A DNA stretch of 55,401 bases from Rhodospirillales bacterium (GTDB lineage Bacteria > Pseudomonadota > Alphaproteobacteria > ATCC43930 > CGMCC-115725). The stretch lies in assembly GCA_028291405.1 (NCBI GenBank), contig JAQGID010000181.1, forward strand, positions 1 to 55,401. The letters run 5' to 3'. The notes under the pieces were generated by a model. The model searched no databases, had not been told where the DNA came from, and saw nothing but the letters and a program-made list of their open reading frames with translations. Position numbers and translations under genes: made by a program. The stretch's first letter is position 1. Each line of letters starts with the position of its first letter. This document shows, piece after piece, positions 34,044 to 43,365 of the stretch.

Positions 34044-34628
34044 TTGCGGGATTACATCAAGACCGAGCTCGACAAGAGCGCTTCCGTCATTGCCGCCATC
34101 GCGCGCGATCCGGAGTTGACGACGCGGATCGAAACGGTCGCAGCTCGCTGTATCGAGGCACTGGAGCGCGGCAACAAGATCCTGCTCGCCGGGAACGGTG
34201 GCAGCGCCGCCGACGCGCAGCACCTCGCCGCGGAGTTCGTCAGCCGCTTCAATTTTGATCGGCCGGGTCTGGCGGCCTTCGCGCTGACGACCGACACCTC
34301 CGCGCTCACCGCAATCGGCAACGATTACGGGTACGAGAAGCTGTTCTCCCGGCAAGTGCAGGCGGTCGGGCGCGCCGGCGATCTCTTCATCGGCATCTCG
34401 ACCTCGGGGCGCTCGCCGAACGTCGTCAACGCCCTCCGTGAGTGCCGCGCGAAAGGCATCGTGACGGTCGGGTTGACCGGCCGCGACGCTCGCGACATGG
34501 CGTCGCTCTGCGATTACGCGCTATGCATGCCGTCGGACGAGACGCCCAAAATTCAGGAGGGGCATATCGTCGTCGGTCACATCATTTGCGGTCTCGTCGA
34601 GCGCACGATGTTCACGCCCGCGACATGA
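34044..34628 (+). CDS. gmhA: Phosphoheptose isomerase (SIS-domain, GmhA-like)
   Basis: 194 residues from a TTG start at 34044 with a GGGAGG ribosome site at 34034-34039. The SIS-domain motifs are GNGGSAADAQHLAAEFVSRF, STSGRSPNVVNAL and EIQEGHIVVGH-like KIQEGHIVVGHIICGLVE. GmhA converts sedoheptulose 7-phosphate to D-glycero-heptose 7-phosphate, the first step toward ADP- or GDP-heptose. The position between two exopolysaccharide glycosyltransferases suggests heptose in the polymer. No other heptose-pathway gene is present here. Confidence 0.87.
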   Translation: MRDYIKTELDKSASVIAAIARDPELTTRIETVAARCIEALERGNKILLAGNGGSAADAQHLAAEFVSRFNFDRPGLAAFALTTDTSALTAIGNDYGYEKLFSRQVQAVGRAGDLFIGISTSGRSPNVVNALRECRAKGIVTVGLTGRDARDMASLCDYALCMPSDETPKIQEGHIVVGHIICGLVERTMFTPAT

Positions 34629-34762
34629 CGACCTGACGCTTTCGGCGATATGCCAAGCAAATGCCCGCATCCAAGCAGGACATCTATATATGTACCGAGG
34701 ACCGAGCTGTCGTTGATTATTCCAAGCTTCAACGAAGAGACGATGGAGCCGCAACCGCGCCG

Positions 34763-36004
34763 ATGAAAATCCTTTTCCATCATCGGATCGCGTCGAGCGA
34801 CGGCCAGGCAGTGCATATGGATGAGCTCGTGGGAGCCTTGCGCAAGCTCGGACATGAGATCGTCGTCGTCGGGCCGGCGCGGATGGCACGGGCCGAATTC
34901 GGCGATGGTGCCGGTCTGATCGCGTCATTGAAGCGGCATCTGCCATCGGCGTTCTATGAGCTTATGGAGTTAGGTTATAATCTCATCGCCTTGCCGCGGC
35001 TCTGGGCGGCCATCCGGCGCGAAAGGCCGGCCGCCGTCTACGAGCGATACAATCTCCTGTCGCTCGCCGGCCCGATCCTGCGACGCTTCAACGGAATTCC
35101 GCTGCTGCTTGAGGTCAACGCGCCGATTTTCGAGGAGCGTTTGGCCCGGGAAGGGCTATCGCTCTGGCGTCTTGCCGCCTGGGCGCAGCGCACGAGCTGG
35201 CGCGGTGCAGACCATGTGCTGCCGGTGACGAACGTACTTGCCGATTATGTCCGCCGTGCCGGGGTGGAAGAGCGCCGCATCGTCGTCATCCCGAACGGCA
35301 TCGACGGCGAGAAATTCGGGATCGTACCGGATCGTGATGCGGCCAAGCGGCGTCTGGGACTCGCCGGGAAGCTGGTGCTCGGCTTCACCGGCTTCGTGCG
35401 GGACTGGAATCGCCTCGATCGCGTGATCGATGGTTTGGCGCCGCTTCGTCGAGCGCATGAGGTACATCTCCTGATCGTCGGCGACGGCCCGGCGCGCGCC
35501 GGGTTGGAGCAGCAGGCGAAGCGGCTTGGCGTCGATGACTGCCTGACCGTCACCGGCATCGTGCCGCGGGATACGGTGGCCGCCTATACCGCCGCCTTCG
35601 ACATCGCATTGCAGCCTGGCGTCACGGCCTATGCTTCACCGTTGAAGCTTTTCGAATACATGGCCATGGGCCTCGCCATCGTCGCGCCGGACCAGCCGAA
35701 TATCCGCGAGGTACTGACTGATGGATCCGACGCGCTTCTCGTCGATCCGGCCCGCCCGGAGGACCTCGCCGCCACGCTCGAGCGCCTCTGTGTCGACGCA
35801 GCCTTGCGCGAGAGGCTCGGCGCGGCCGCTTGCGCCACGATCGGGCGCCACGACTATACCTGGGTAGGCAATGCGAAGAGAGTGCTATGGCTGATCGGTC
35901 AGGGCTCGACGGGGGAGCCTTGGCGAACGAGGAAGCGGAGTAGGGTCCCTTTGCGAGGTACTCAAATTATTCCCACACCCACGAGAGCGGCATTCGCTGA
36001 GTAG
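34763..36004 (+). CDS. Family 4 glycosyltransferase
   Basis: 413 residues from the ATG at 34763, where the conserved MKILFHHRIASSDGQAV begins; a frame open from 34661 adds 34 residues of atypical sequence. It is a GT-B enzyme: the nucleotide-sugar-binding half includes VVIPNGIDGEKF, LGFTGFVRDWNRLD, LLIVGDGPARAGLEQ and FEYMAMGLAIVAPDQPNIRE, with the EX7E-type region. The last 30 residues are basic. It lies 134 bp after gmhA on the same strand and converges on the FemAB gene. Confidence 0.86.
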   Translation: MKILFHHRIASSDGQAVHMDELVGALRKLGHEIVVVGPARMARAEFGDGAGLIASLKRHLPSAFYELMELGYNLIALPRLWAAIRRERPAAVYERYNLLSLAGPILRRFNGIPLLLEVNAPIFEERLAREGLSLWRLAAWAQRTSWRGADHVLPVTNVLADYVRRAGVEERRIVVIPNGIDGEKFGIVPDRDAAKRRLGLAGKLVLGFTGFVRDWNRLDRVIDGLAPLRRAHEVHLLIVGDGPARAGLEQQAKRLGVDDCLTVTGIVPRDTVAAYTAAFDIALQPGVTAYASPLKLFEYMAMGLAIVAPDQPNIREVLTDGSDALLVDPARPEDLAATLERLCVDAALRERLGAAACATIGRHDYTWVGNAKRVLWLIGQGSTGEPWRTRKRSRVPLRGTQIIPTPTRAAFAE

Positions 36005-36160
36005 TGATCGGAACATCCGTTTCGCAGTCCACGGGGTTGGAGTTTCGTCGGCCGGGTCACCCAGACGAACGCCGACATGATTGCGTATCGCGTCGAGCGG
36101 TCCGCAGAGTCTAGAAGCGGCTCAACGCGAGAGGCAAGTCAGCTGTCGTTCTAGATGTGC

Positions 36161-37207
36161 CTATCCTAAATCCCGCGCCAGGAACGGTCCGATGCAATTT
36201 GCCACCGGGAGCGGCAGCAGCTTCCATGCCGCGATGAACAGCCGGTATTTCGGATTGAGCGGATTGATGTCCGGGATCGGTTTGCCCGGCTTTAGCTGGT
36301 ACTCATGGACGATCGCCTGCGCCGTGAAGCCCCAGTTCTTCTTGAAGGCATAGGCACCCGTGCCGAGCTTGCTCCGCCCGAAATCGAAGATCCGGACGCC
36401 GCGCGCCGTGGCGGCGCAGATGATGTGCCAATACATGAAATCATAAGCGCCGATGCCGCGCACCGCCGGCGTTCCGCCGGCATAATAGGGCAGGACCTCG
36501 TCGCGAAAATAAAAGCTCATGACGCCGCAGACGGGCTTGCCGCCGTGCTGCACGACCAGAACCTCGCAATCCGCGCCGAACTCTTCCTTGAGGTGCCGGA
36601 AATACCGCAGAGGGAAGACGGGCGTTCCGAGGTTGCGCACGCTTTCGGCATAGAGTGCGAAGAAGCGATCGACACCTTGGTCCTCGACGATGGCAAGATC
36701 GCGGCCCAGGCTTTGGCGGACGACGGCGCGCTGCTTGCGCGGGATCGCCTTGAGATTGGCTTCGGGGTCGGGGCCGATGGTTCGGCGAAACGTCGCGTAA
36801 AGATCCGCCTTCGCCGGCCATTCCGGATGCGCCTGGGCAAGCATGCGGTATTCCAGGCAATCGGCACCGATTTCGCGCATCAGCGCGATGGCCCGCGCAT
36901 CGAGCGCATCGCGCGCTTCATCGTCGAGCGCCGCTGGTCCGCCGTAGATGCAGAAGGCATTGGAGATCAGGGAATTCCCGAAGAGCGGGCTCTTGATGTG
37001 GACGAGCGGCAGCACGCCGCGGACGGCGCCGTCCCGCTCGGCGTAGAGGTAGTAGGTCCTGTGGCCGAAGCTCTTGCCGACGACGCGCTGCCAGCCGGCG
37101 CGGTGGAAGAATGTCGCGCCGGGACATTCGGCGACGAAAGCGTCCCAGGCGGCGGACCGCTCCGGCGTCAGTTCGCGGACCGCCAGTAGCGCGGAGGCGT
37201 CGCGCAT
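36161..37207 (-). CDS. FemAB-like acyltransferase of the XrtA/PEP-CTERM system
   Basis: 348 residues. The fold is the FemAB/GNAT type with two similar halves: RTTYYLYAERDGAVRGVLPLVHIKSPLFG in the first and YAESVRNLGTPVFPLRYF, VMSFYFRDEVLPYYAGG and IFDFGRSKLGTGAYAFKKNWG in the second. The latter phrases match the XrtA-associated FemAB family (TIGR03019-like). It probably transfers an amino acid or acyl group to the polysaccharide or its lipid precursor. It is last in a leftward run of seven XrtA-system genes; its ATG at 37207 is 2 bp from the stop of the deacetylase. Confidence 0.88.
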   Translation of the reverse strand: MRDASALLAVRELTPERSAAWDAFVAECPGATFFHRAGWQRVVGKSFGHRTYYLYAERDGAVRGVLPLVHIKSPLFGNSLISNAFCIYGGPAALDDEARDALDARAIALMREIGADCLEYRMLAQAHPEWPAKADLYATFRRTIGPDPEANLKAIPRKQRAVVRQSLGRDLAIVEDQGVDRFFALYAESVRNLGTPVFPLRYFRHLKEEFGADCEVLVVQHGGKPVCGVMSFYFRDEVLPYYAGGTPAVRGIGAYDFMYWHIICAATARGVRIFDFGRSKLGTGAYAFKKNWGFTAQAIVHEYQLKPGKPIPDINPLNPKYRLFIAAWKLLPLPVANCIGPFLARDLG

Positions 37208-37209
37208 CG

Positions 37210-38037
37210 TCAGGCCGGAAGCTCCGTCTCGAGGACCGCGTCGACGCGATCCCAGGTGAAGTCGTCGAGCAGGCGCGCGAGCTTGTCACGCATGCGGGAG
37301 AGGTTCGTGTAATGGCGGAACCGGCTCTTGAACGAGAGGTCCTGCTGTACCGGTTGATCCGGATCGATCTCCCAGGGATGGAAATAGAAGACGCAGGGAC
37401 GCCGGTCGCGCCGCAGCACGGCGCGCATGCCGGCGGTCGTGACGCCATAGGGTAAGAGCCTAAAATAGCCGCCGCCGCCGCACGGCAAGTTCTGGCCAAA
37501 GAGAGAGAGGGAGGTGATGGGGAACTCGCGAAAGCGATGATCGGCGAGCGGTCGGAAGGGAAAGCGCGGCGCTTCCGGCATCCCGTAGAGATCATGGCGG
37601 ATCGGGTTGATGCTCGAGCTGTAGCTGTAGCCTTCCTCGGCGAGCACCGCGAAGGCCCAGGGGGTACGGCGACCGATCGAGAAGCTGGCGGCGCGATAGC
37701 CCTGCACCGTGACGCCGCCGCAATCCTCGAGCAATGCCTTGGTGCGCTTGACGTCGGCGCGAAACGTTTCCGGCGACTGATCGTCGGCGCGGATGTGCGA
37801 CCAGCCGTGACTCGCCAGCTCGTGACCGTCGGCGACAATGCGGCGCACGAGCGACGGATGGCGCTCGGCGATCCAGCCGAGGGTGAAGAAAGTCGCTCGC
37901 ACACCGTGCTCGCCGAACAGGTCGAGCACCCGGTTGGTGTTGAGCTCGACGCGCGACGGCAGCCCGTCCCAATCGCTTCGCGAGATCGTTCCGGCGAGCG
38001 CCTGGACCTGGAAGTAATCCTCGACGTCGACCGACAT
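37210..38037 (-). CDS. XrtA-associated polysaccharide deacetylase (TIGR03006-like)
   Basis: 275 residues from the ATG at 38037; a longer frame upstream overlaps the ATPase gene and is a shadow. The NodB-type catalytic motifs are near the start: the Asp motif SVDVEDYF (2-9) and the zinc-binding pair in HGWSH (77-81). GYRAASFSIG and FYFHPWEID supply the later active-site residues. It probably deacetylates the polysaccharide repeat unit. It lies between the ATPase and FemAB genes in one leftward operon, with 47 bp to the ATPase stop. Confidence 0.88.
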   Translation of the reverse strand: MSVDVEDYFQVQALAGTISRSDWDGLPSRVELNTNRVLDLFGEHGVRATFFTLGWIAERHPSLVRRIVADGHELASHGWSHIRADDQSPETFRADVKRTKALLEDCGGVTVQGYRAASFSIGRRTPWAFAVLAEEGYSYSSSINPIRHDLYGMPEAPRFPFRPLADHRFREFPITSLSLFGQNLPCGGGGYFRLLPYGVTTAGMRAVLRRDRRPCVFYFHPWEIDPDQPVQQDLSFKSRFRHYTNLSRMRDKLARLLDDFTWDRVDAVLETELPA

Positions 38038-38084
38038 GGCGCAGCGGATGACGGCGTCGGCGCCCGGTTCGGTTGGCCGCCGGC

Positions 38085-39080
38085 TCACCGCTCGCGCTCG
38101 TTGAAGAAATCGGCCGCTATCTTGAGGATCTCGCGCAGCAGGCGCTCGTTCGATCGCAGCTGCATCTCGATCGCGGAGATGCGCGTCAGCAGCTCGTCGC
38201 TGGCTGCGGCGGCCTGGGTCGGTGCCGGAAACGCACGGTCCTGGCTGGGCCGCGTCGCGGTGACGCGGTTGACCTCCTGCTCGAGATCGCGTGCGACTTC
38301 CTCGACGTCGGCGGCGCCCAGCGCGTGACGGTCCTCGAGGAAGCCATAGAGAAGGACGCGCGAGCATAGGGTATTGATCCGGCGCGGCACGCCGCCGGTA
38401 TGACGATAGATCGGCTGAAAGAAATCGTCGCTCAGCCCGGGATTGTCTTGCCATCCGACCATGCGCAGGCGGTGCTCGACGTAGTGCCGTGTCTCGACGG
38501 AATCGAGCGGTCCCAGATGGTATGAGGCGATGACACGCTGGTGCAGCTGCTCCAGCGTCTCGCTCGCCAGCGTTTCGCGGAATTGCGGCTGGCCTAGCAG
38601 AAAGCTCTGCAGCGGCGGCCGGCCATCGATCTGCAGGTTCGAGAGCATCCGTAGCTCCTCGAGCGCGGCGACCGACAGGTTCTGGCACTCGTCGACGACG
38701 AGGACGGCGCGGTAGCCGTCCTGCATGACGCGAGCGAGGAATTGCTCGAAACGGCGCAGCAGCGTCGCCTTGTCGGCCCCCTCCTGCAGAATGCCAAACG
38801 CCGATGCCACCATCCGCAGCGTGTCGTCTGCCCCGAGCAGCGTATTGGTGATCTTTGCAGCCACGTATTTACGGCTGTCGAGCTGCTTCAGGAGATGCTC
38901 GACGATCGTCGTCTTGCCGGCGCCGATCTCGCCGGTAATGATGATGAATCCTTCACCCTGACCGAGGCCGTAGGTGAGATGGGCCATTGCCTTGTTGTGA
39001 CCCGAGCTGCCGAAGAAAAAGCGCGCGTCGGGAGTCAGCTGAAAAGGCAGGCCGGAGAGTTTGTAGAAATCGGTATACAT
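38085..39080 (-). CDS. XrtA-system AAA ATPase (TIGR03015, ExeA-like)
   Basis: 331 residues. Walker A is GEIGAGKTT (50-58) and Walker B VLVVDE (126-131). The N-terminus YTDFYKLSGLPFQLTPDARFFF is shared by the exosortase-associated ATPase family TIGR03015, related to ExeA of type II secretion. A C-terminal helical segment (about 300-331) may mediate contacts. It probably powers or regulates polysaccharide or PEP-CTERM protein export. It begins 6 bp downstream of the outer-membrane protein gene, so the two are cotranscribed. Confidence 0.88.
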   Translation of the reverse strand: MYTDFYKLSGLPFQLTPDARFFFGSSGHNKAMAHLTYGLGQGEGFIIITGEIGAGKTTIVEHLLKQLDSRKYVAAKITNTLLGADDTLRMVASAFGILQEGADKATLLRRFEQFLARVMQDGYRAVLVVDECQNLSVAALEELRMLSNLQIDGRPPLQSFLLGQPQFRETLASETLEQLHQRVIASYHLGPLDSVETRHYVEHRLRMVGWQDNPGLSDDFFQPIYRHTGGVPRRINTLCSRVLLYGFLEDRHALGAADVEEVARDLEQEVNRVTATRPSQDRAFPAPTQAAAASDELLTRISAIEMQLRSNERLLREILKIAADFFNERER

Positions 39081-39086
39081 CGTCTT

Positions 39087-40742
39087 TCAGAAACTCTTGC
39101 GCAGCCCGAGGGTCAAGGCATTTTCGGTGATGTTCTGTCCTGGAGCGGAAGACTGGCGGTAAAGCAGCGAGTAGGTGGCCGTTGCGGTCAAGCCGCGACC
39201 GAGCAGATAAGCCAGGCCGAGGCTCGTATCGTAGGAGTCATCGAGGATGCTGATCGGCAGGAGCTGATCCGTCCGGATATAGTTGAACGCTGCATTGAAG
39301 GTGGTGACCGTCGTCAGCTCGCGGGCGAACGTCGCGACCAGGGCGATCGTCGTGCTCTTGAAACCTGTCGTCTCCGTCGTCTGCGTATCGGTCTGCGCGC
39401 CGAAGGAGACGCTATTGCGGTCGAAGGCGCCGGTGACGGTCAGCTGGCCTCTTTGATCGTGGAAGGCGGCATTGCCGACGCCGCCGTTGATGCCCGACGG
39501 CGAGGTCACCGGTGTGAAGGGTTGGCCGTTCGACGTGAAGCCGCCTTGCGGTGTCACGGATAGACCGCCAACGTTGCCGATTGCCTGCTGCTGCGACGTA
39601 GTGATGGTCTCGTTATAGCTGAGCTTGACCTGCACGCGTTTCGTGATGTCGTAGCTTCCGTCGGTCGAAATGAACCGGCCGCCATAGCGATAGTTATAGG
39701 CGAGGTTGAGCCGCGATCGCGTGCCGGTGATGCCGATTCCGATGCTCGCGATCGGGCCGCTTTTATTGCTCGCCAGCGTCGGGTTGTCGAGCGTCTCGTA
39801 GCCGAAGCTGCTCAGTACGGCGAAGGTTCGGTCGAGCGCGTATTTGCCGACGAGACTGGCGGTTCGTTGCGTGCTGTTCGCGGTGCCGGTCGGGATCGTC
39901 ACCCCGTTGACGATCTGGCTGCCCTGCGACCGGCCGCTCTGGTCGACATCCGTCGCCTGCAGCGATGCATTCCAAACGAACCTGGCCCAGTCCGAGCCGC
40001 TGGCGAGCGCGGCCGTGATTTGCGTCTGCGTCGCATCGGACAAGACGCCACTCGAGGTTTCCGCGACCTGCGCGGCGACAGTGCCGGTTGCGAAATTGTG
40101 GAAATTCTGGGTGAACGTCGGCGTGACGGTAAATGTGCGCAACGTCGCCTGGTTAGTTGAGGTCGCGCGACCGTCGGCGGTCAGCACGCCTTGCGAGGTG
40201 ACGACCTGCCGGCTGATCGACGCCGAAGTCGCGACCGCCAGATGTTCGTGCCACAGCGTGTAGAGGTTGGTGCCCGTGACCGCCGTGTCAAAGCGGTCGA
40301 GGTCATGGTTCACGGCGTAGCGTTCCAGGCTCGGCGCGATGGTGAGCGCGCCTTCGGTGCGCGAGCTACGGTTCACGATCGACAGCGAGGGCGTCACCCG
40401 CGTGATGACATCTGCGCTTTTCGCCTGCGGCGTCGTCGCCACGGCTATGCCATTGACGGTCACGATCTGGCCGCCGCTCGCGACCGACCGCGCGTTATCG
40501 GTGACGATCTCCTCGAGAGCAGCCGAGGTCCGGACTTCGAGGCCGCGTACCTCGGTGTCCGGCGTCGCCTCGCCGCCGGCCGCCTCGATCGTCGCCGGCG
40601 CGCGCGCCGTCGCCTCGCCGGTGACGACGACGTCCTGCGCCCAGGCGATGCTCGCGGCGAGCAAGGTTGCAGGCAGGATCAGCGCCGCAAGGCAGGTCTT
40701 TCGGCGCACGCCGCCGCGTGCCGTCTCGCGCTCGAACGGCAT
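39087..40742 (-). CDS. XrtA-system outer-membrane beta-barrel protein (TIGR03016-like)
   Basis: 551 residues with a signal peptide ending AWA-Q at about residue 35. The body is a set of alternating-hydrophobicity strands with Asn/Thr/Ser-rich turns and ends in a phenylalanine (LGLRKSF), the pattern of an outer-membrane beta-barrel. The arrangement, directly before the TIGR03015 ATPase and after the tyrosine kinase, matches the PEP-CTERM system outer-membrane protein family TIGR03016. It probably takes part in polysaccharide passage across the outer membrane. Confidence 0.85.
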   Translation of the reverse strand: MPFERETARGGVRRKTCLAALILPATLLAASIAWAQDVVVTGEATARAPATIEAAGGEATPDTEVRGLEVRTSAALEEIVTDNARSVASGGQIVTVNGIAVATTPQAKSADVITRVTPSLSIVNRSSRTEGALTIAPSLERYAVNHDLDRFDTAVTGTNLYTLWHEHLAVATSASISRQVVTSQGVLTADGRATSTNQATLRTFTVTPTFTQNFHNFATGTVAAQVAETSSGVLSDATQTQITAALASGSDWARFVWNASLQATDVDQSGRSQGSQIVNGVTIPTGTANSTQRTASLVGKYALDRTFAVLSSFGYETLDNPTLASNKSGPIASIGIGITGTRSRLNLAYNYRYGGRFISTDGSYDITKRVQVKLSYNETITTSQQQAIGNVGGLSVTPQGGFTSNGQPFTPVTSPSGINGGVGNAAFHDQRGQLTVTGAFDRNSVSFGAQTDTQTTETTGFKSTTIALVATFARELTTVTTFNAAFNYIRTDQLLPISILDDSYDTSLGLAYLLGRGLTATATYSLLYRQSSAPGQNITENALTLGLRKSF

Positions 40743-40767
40743 GGTCTACGGACGCGGTCCGCGCGGA

Positions 40768-41700
40768 CTACTCGTTCGTTTCGTAATACCCATACCCGTA
40801 TCCGCCGAACTCGTCCTTGCCGCGCGTCGCGTCCGCTTTATTGAAGATGATGCTGATGTTGGGGCAGGCGCCGATATGGGTGAGCGACTGCTCGACGGCG
40901 CGGCGGCCCGTCTTGCCGGCCTCGATCACCAGGATGATTTGACCGACATGAATGGCAAGGACCGACGGCTCGCTGCTGGCGAGGATAGGCGGCGCATCGA
41001 GGATGATGATGCGATCGTGGTATCTTGTGGCAATCTCCTGCATCAGATTGATCATCTTCTGGCTGGCCAGAAGCTCGGTGGTGGCCAGCGACGGCGTCCC
41101 CGCGGCCATCAGCGACAAGTTGCGGATGTTGGTGCGGATGAGGACGTCGGCCGGCGTCATGCTGTTGTCTGACAAGACGTCGAGCAGACCCTTCTGCGGC
41201 GGCAGCCCGAGGACCTGGAAGATCGAGGGCCGCTGCACGTCGGCGTCGACCAGCAGGACGTGAAGGTCGCGCTCCGACGCGATGCTCATGGCGAGATTGA
41301 TGGCGGTGAACGTCTTGCCCTCGCCAGGCTTGGCGCTGGTGACCATCATCAAGTTGCCATGCTCGATATGGTCGTCGCCGGTCGCGAAGGCGCGCAGCAG
41401 GACCGGCCGCTTGATGACGCGGAACTCCTCCGAGATGCGCGTTCGGCTGCCGGTCGGCGTCACGAAGCCGGCAATCTGCAGCCGGCCGAGATCGAGGTTG
41501 AGATGCCGCGTCGGCAGCGTCGCGCTTTCGGCCGCTGAGGAGTCCGCAAGGTTGCGTGTCTCGGCCTGATCTTGCGGCGGATCGTCCGCTGGAACGGTCT
41601 GGGCCGGCGCAGCCGCGCTCAGCCGGTTGGCCGCGCGCTCGACCAAGCTGAGATCGCCGTTCCGTTTCAGCCGTTCCGCGGCGCGTTGGATCAGGTCCAT
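40768..41700 (-). CDS. XrtA-associated tyrosine autokinase (CpsD/CapB family)
   Basis: 310 residues. The P-loop SAKPGEGKT (122-130), the Walker A' segment VLLVDADVQRP (148-157) and ILDAPP (Walker B) define a BY-kinase. The C-terminal tail contains four tyrosines (301, 303, 305, 306; GYGYGYY), the autophosphorylation cluster. With the chain-length protein upstream it controls polymer length. The N-terminal ~65 residues are poorly conserved and helical. It lies 11 bp after the chain-length gene. Confidence 0.92.
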   Translation of the reverse strand: MDLIQRAAERLKRNGDLSLVERAANRLSAAAPAQTVPADDPPQDQAETRNLADSSAAESATLPTRHLNLDLGRLQIAGFVTPTGSRTRISEEFRVIKRPVLLRAFATGDDHIEHGNLMMVTSAKPGEGKTFTAINLAMSIASERDLHVLLVDADVQRPSIFQVLGLPPQKGLLDVLSDNSMTPADVLIRTNIRNLSLMAAGTPSLATTELLASQKMINLMQEIATRYHDRIIILDAPPILASSEPSVLAIHVGQIILVIEAGKTGRRAVEQSLTHIGACPNISIIFNKADATRGKDEFGGYGYGYYETNE

Positions 41701-41711
41701 TGTTCCGCGTC

Positions 41712-43313
41712 CTAGCTCATGCCTTGACGGATCAACATCACCGCCAGGGCGCCGTAGGTCATCAGCAGCGCGAAGATCGATGCGACGAAGCCGAGGGTAC
41801 GGAAAGTGCGGACGCGCCGGTCCCCGGGCGTGAGGATGCGCGATACGCTGCCCAGCACCGGCAAGGCGACGCTGTCGCGCAGACCCGCAATCGAGAAGTA
41901 GGTGTCATCGAGCTGCGCCATGAGGAAGGCGACGACGAGGCCCACGGCAAGCGAGCCGAAGAGCACGCCGGACATCAGGAACAGGCGTGGCGGCCCGCTC
42001 GGCGTGCTCGGGATCTGCGGCGGGTCGATGATGCGGAACTGGATCTTGTCGCCGGTCGTCTCGACGGCGTCCGCAAGCTTCGCCGCCTCGCGCCGGGCGA
42101 TCAGCTCTTCGTAGTTCTTGCGGAAGACGCCATAGTCGCGGTTGAGCGTGGCGAGCTCCGCTTCGACAGACGGCGCATTGGCCGAGAGCTCCTCGAACCG
42201 CTTGACCTGCTCGTCGACCTCTGCGAGGTGGCGCTGCAGCGAGGTGATCGTCGATTCGTAGTCGACCATCTTGAGCTGGATCTGCTCATAGACCGAGTTA
42301 GAGATCGTCGCCTTGGCGGATTTCGCGCCGCCGGGGGCGTCGGCCGTATCGCGCAGGTGCTTTTCCGTCTCCGTGTACTGCTGCTGCATCGATGCGAGCT
42401 GCCGTCGCGCGGCCACGATGTCCGGGTGCTGCTCGGTGAAACGCGTGGCCATCATATCGATGGCCTTTTGTTGGTCGTCGATCCGTTGCTTAATCGACTG
42501 CAGCTGTGGCGGCAGCGGCTTTTCACCCTGATTCTGGATGATGAACTGCGGCGTCTGATCGACGCTGAGGAACTGCGGCACCGTCTTGAGCTGCTGCTGC
42601 AATGAGTCATGTCGGCTCGTCGCATCGTCGAGCTGCCCCTTGATCTCGGCGCGCATGGCACGCGCCTGCTCGAGGCTCTGCTGGAACGAGCCGCCGTTGG
42701 AGACGCCGCGCGACAGCACGTCGAGATGGGCCTTCTTGAAGTCGGCGAGCTTCGTCTCGGCGGCCTGCAGCTGCTTCTCGTAGCGGGCGATCTGCACGTC
42801 GAGGAATTGTCGAGCCTTGTCGATGTCGGTGCGCGACGCGCCGACGTTGCTTTCGACGAAGATCGATAGCAGCGACTGGGCGACCCGCTGGGCGATCTCT
42901 GGCGACGGGTCGACGAAGCTGACCGAAAAGAGGTTCTTGCCCTGGTTCTGCGAGATCTGTACGCGCTTGGCGATGTCCTTGTACAAATCGTCCTTCTCGG
43001 CCTGCGTCTTGGCGAGCAGGTCGAGATCGGTCATCCGCATGAGCTTTTCGATGTTGGGTCGGCTGAGCAGCGTCCGCTGCATGATGTCGACCTGCTGGCC
43101 GATGTTGCCCTCGACCGATATTCCGCGCAGCAACGGCGACAGCAGATTGTCGGTGTCGACATAGATCCGCGCCGATGATTCGTAACGATCGGCAAGCCCG
43201 ACGACGCCGATCCAGCCCGGGACGCAGAGGATCCAGCTGATCAGCGCGATGTACCAGCGCTTGCGCCAAAGCGCCTCGACGTAGCCGAGCAGCTGGTTGT
43301 AGATCTCGTTCAT
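41712..43313 (-). CDS. XrtA-system polysaccharide chain-length determinant (Wzz/GNVR type)
   Basis: 533 residues. One helix at about 20-38 and one at about 445-467 (MSGVLFGSLAVGLVVAFLMA), preceded by the proline-rich IIDPPQIPSTPSGPP, bracket a long periplasmic coiled-coil region (about 150-420). A third hydrophobic segment lies at the extreme C-terminus (VASIFALLMTYGALAVMLI). This is the polysaccharide co-polymerase layout. It works with the adjacent kinase and the export lipoprotein upstream (52 bp). The third C-terminal helix is seen in XrtA-type members. Confidence 0.9.
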   Translation of the reverse strand: MNEIYNQLLGYVEALWRKRWYIALISWILCVPGWIGVVGLADRYESSARIYVDTDNLLSPLLRGISVEGNIGQQVDIMQRTLLSRPNIEKLMRMTDLDLLAKTQAEKDDLYKDIAKRVQISQNQGKNLFSVSFVDPSPEIAQRVAQSLLSIFVESNVGASRTDIDKARQFLDVQIARYEKQLQAAETKLADFKKAHLDVLSRGVSNGGSFQQSLEQARAMRAEIKGQLDDATSRHDSLQQQLKTVPQFLSVDQTPQFIIQNQGEKPLPPQLQSIKQRIDDQQKAIDMMATRFTEQHPDIVAARRQLASMQQQYTETEKHLRDTADAPGGAKSAKATISNSVYEQIQLKMVDYESTITSLQRHLAEVDEQVKRFEELSANAPSVEAELATLNRDYGVFRKNYEELIARREAAKLADAVETTGDKIQFRIIDPPQIPSTPSGPPRLFLMSGVLFGSLAVGLVVAFLMAQLDDTYFSIAGLRDSVALPVLGSVSRILTPGDRRVRTFRTLGFVASIFALLMTYGALAVMLIRQGMS

Positions 43314-43365
43314 CGCGTCAAATCACTCAACATGCTCCGCGGCCGTCGTTCAGACGCCGAAACGC

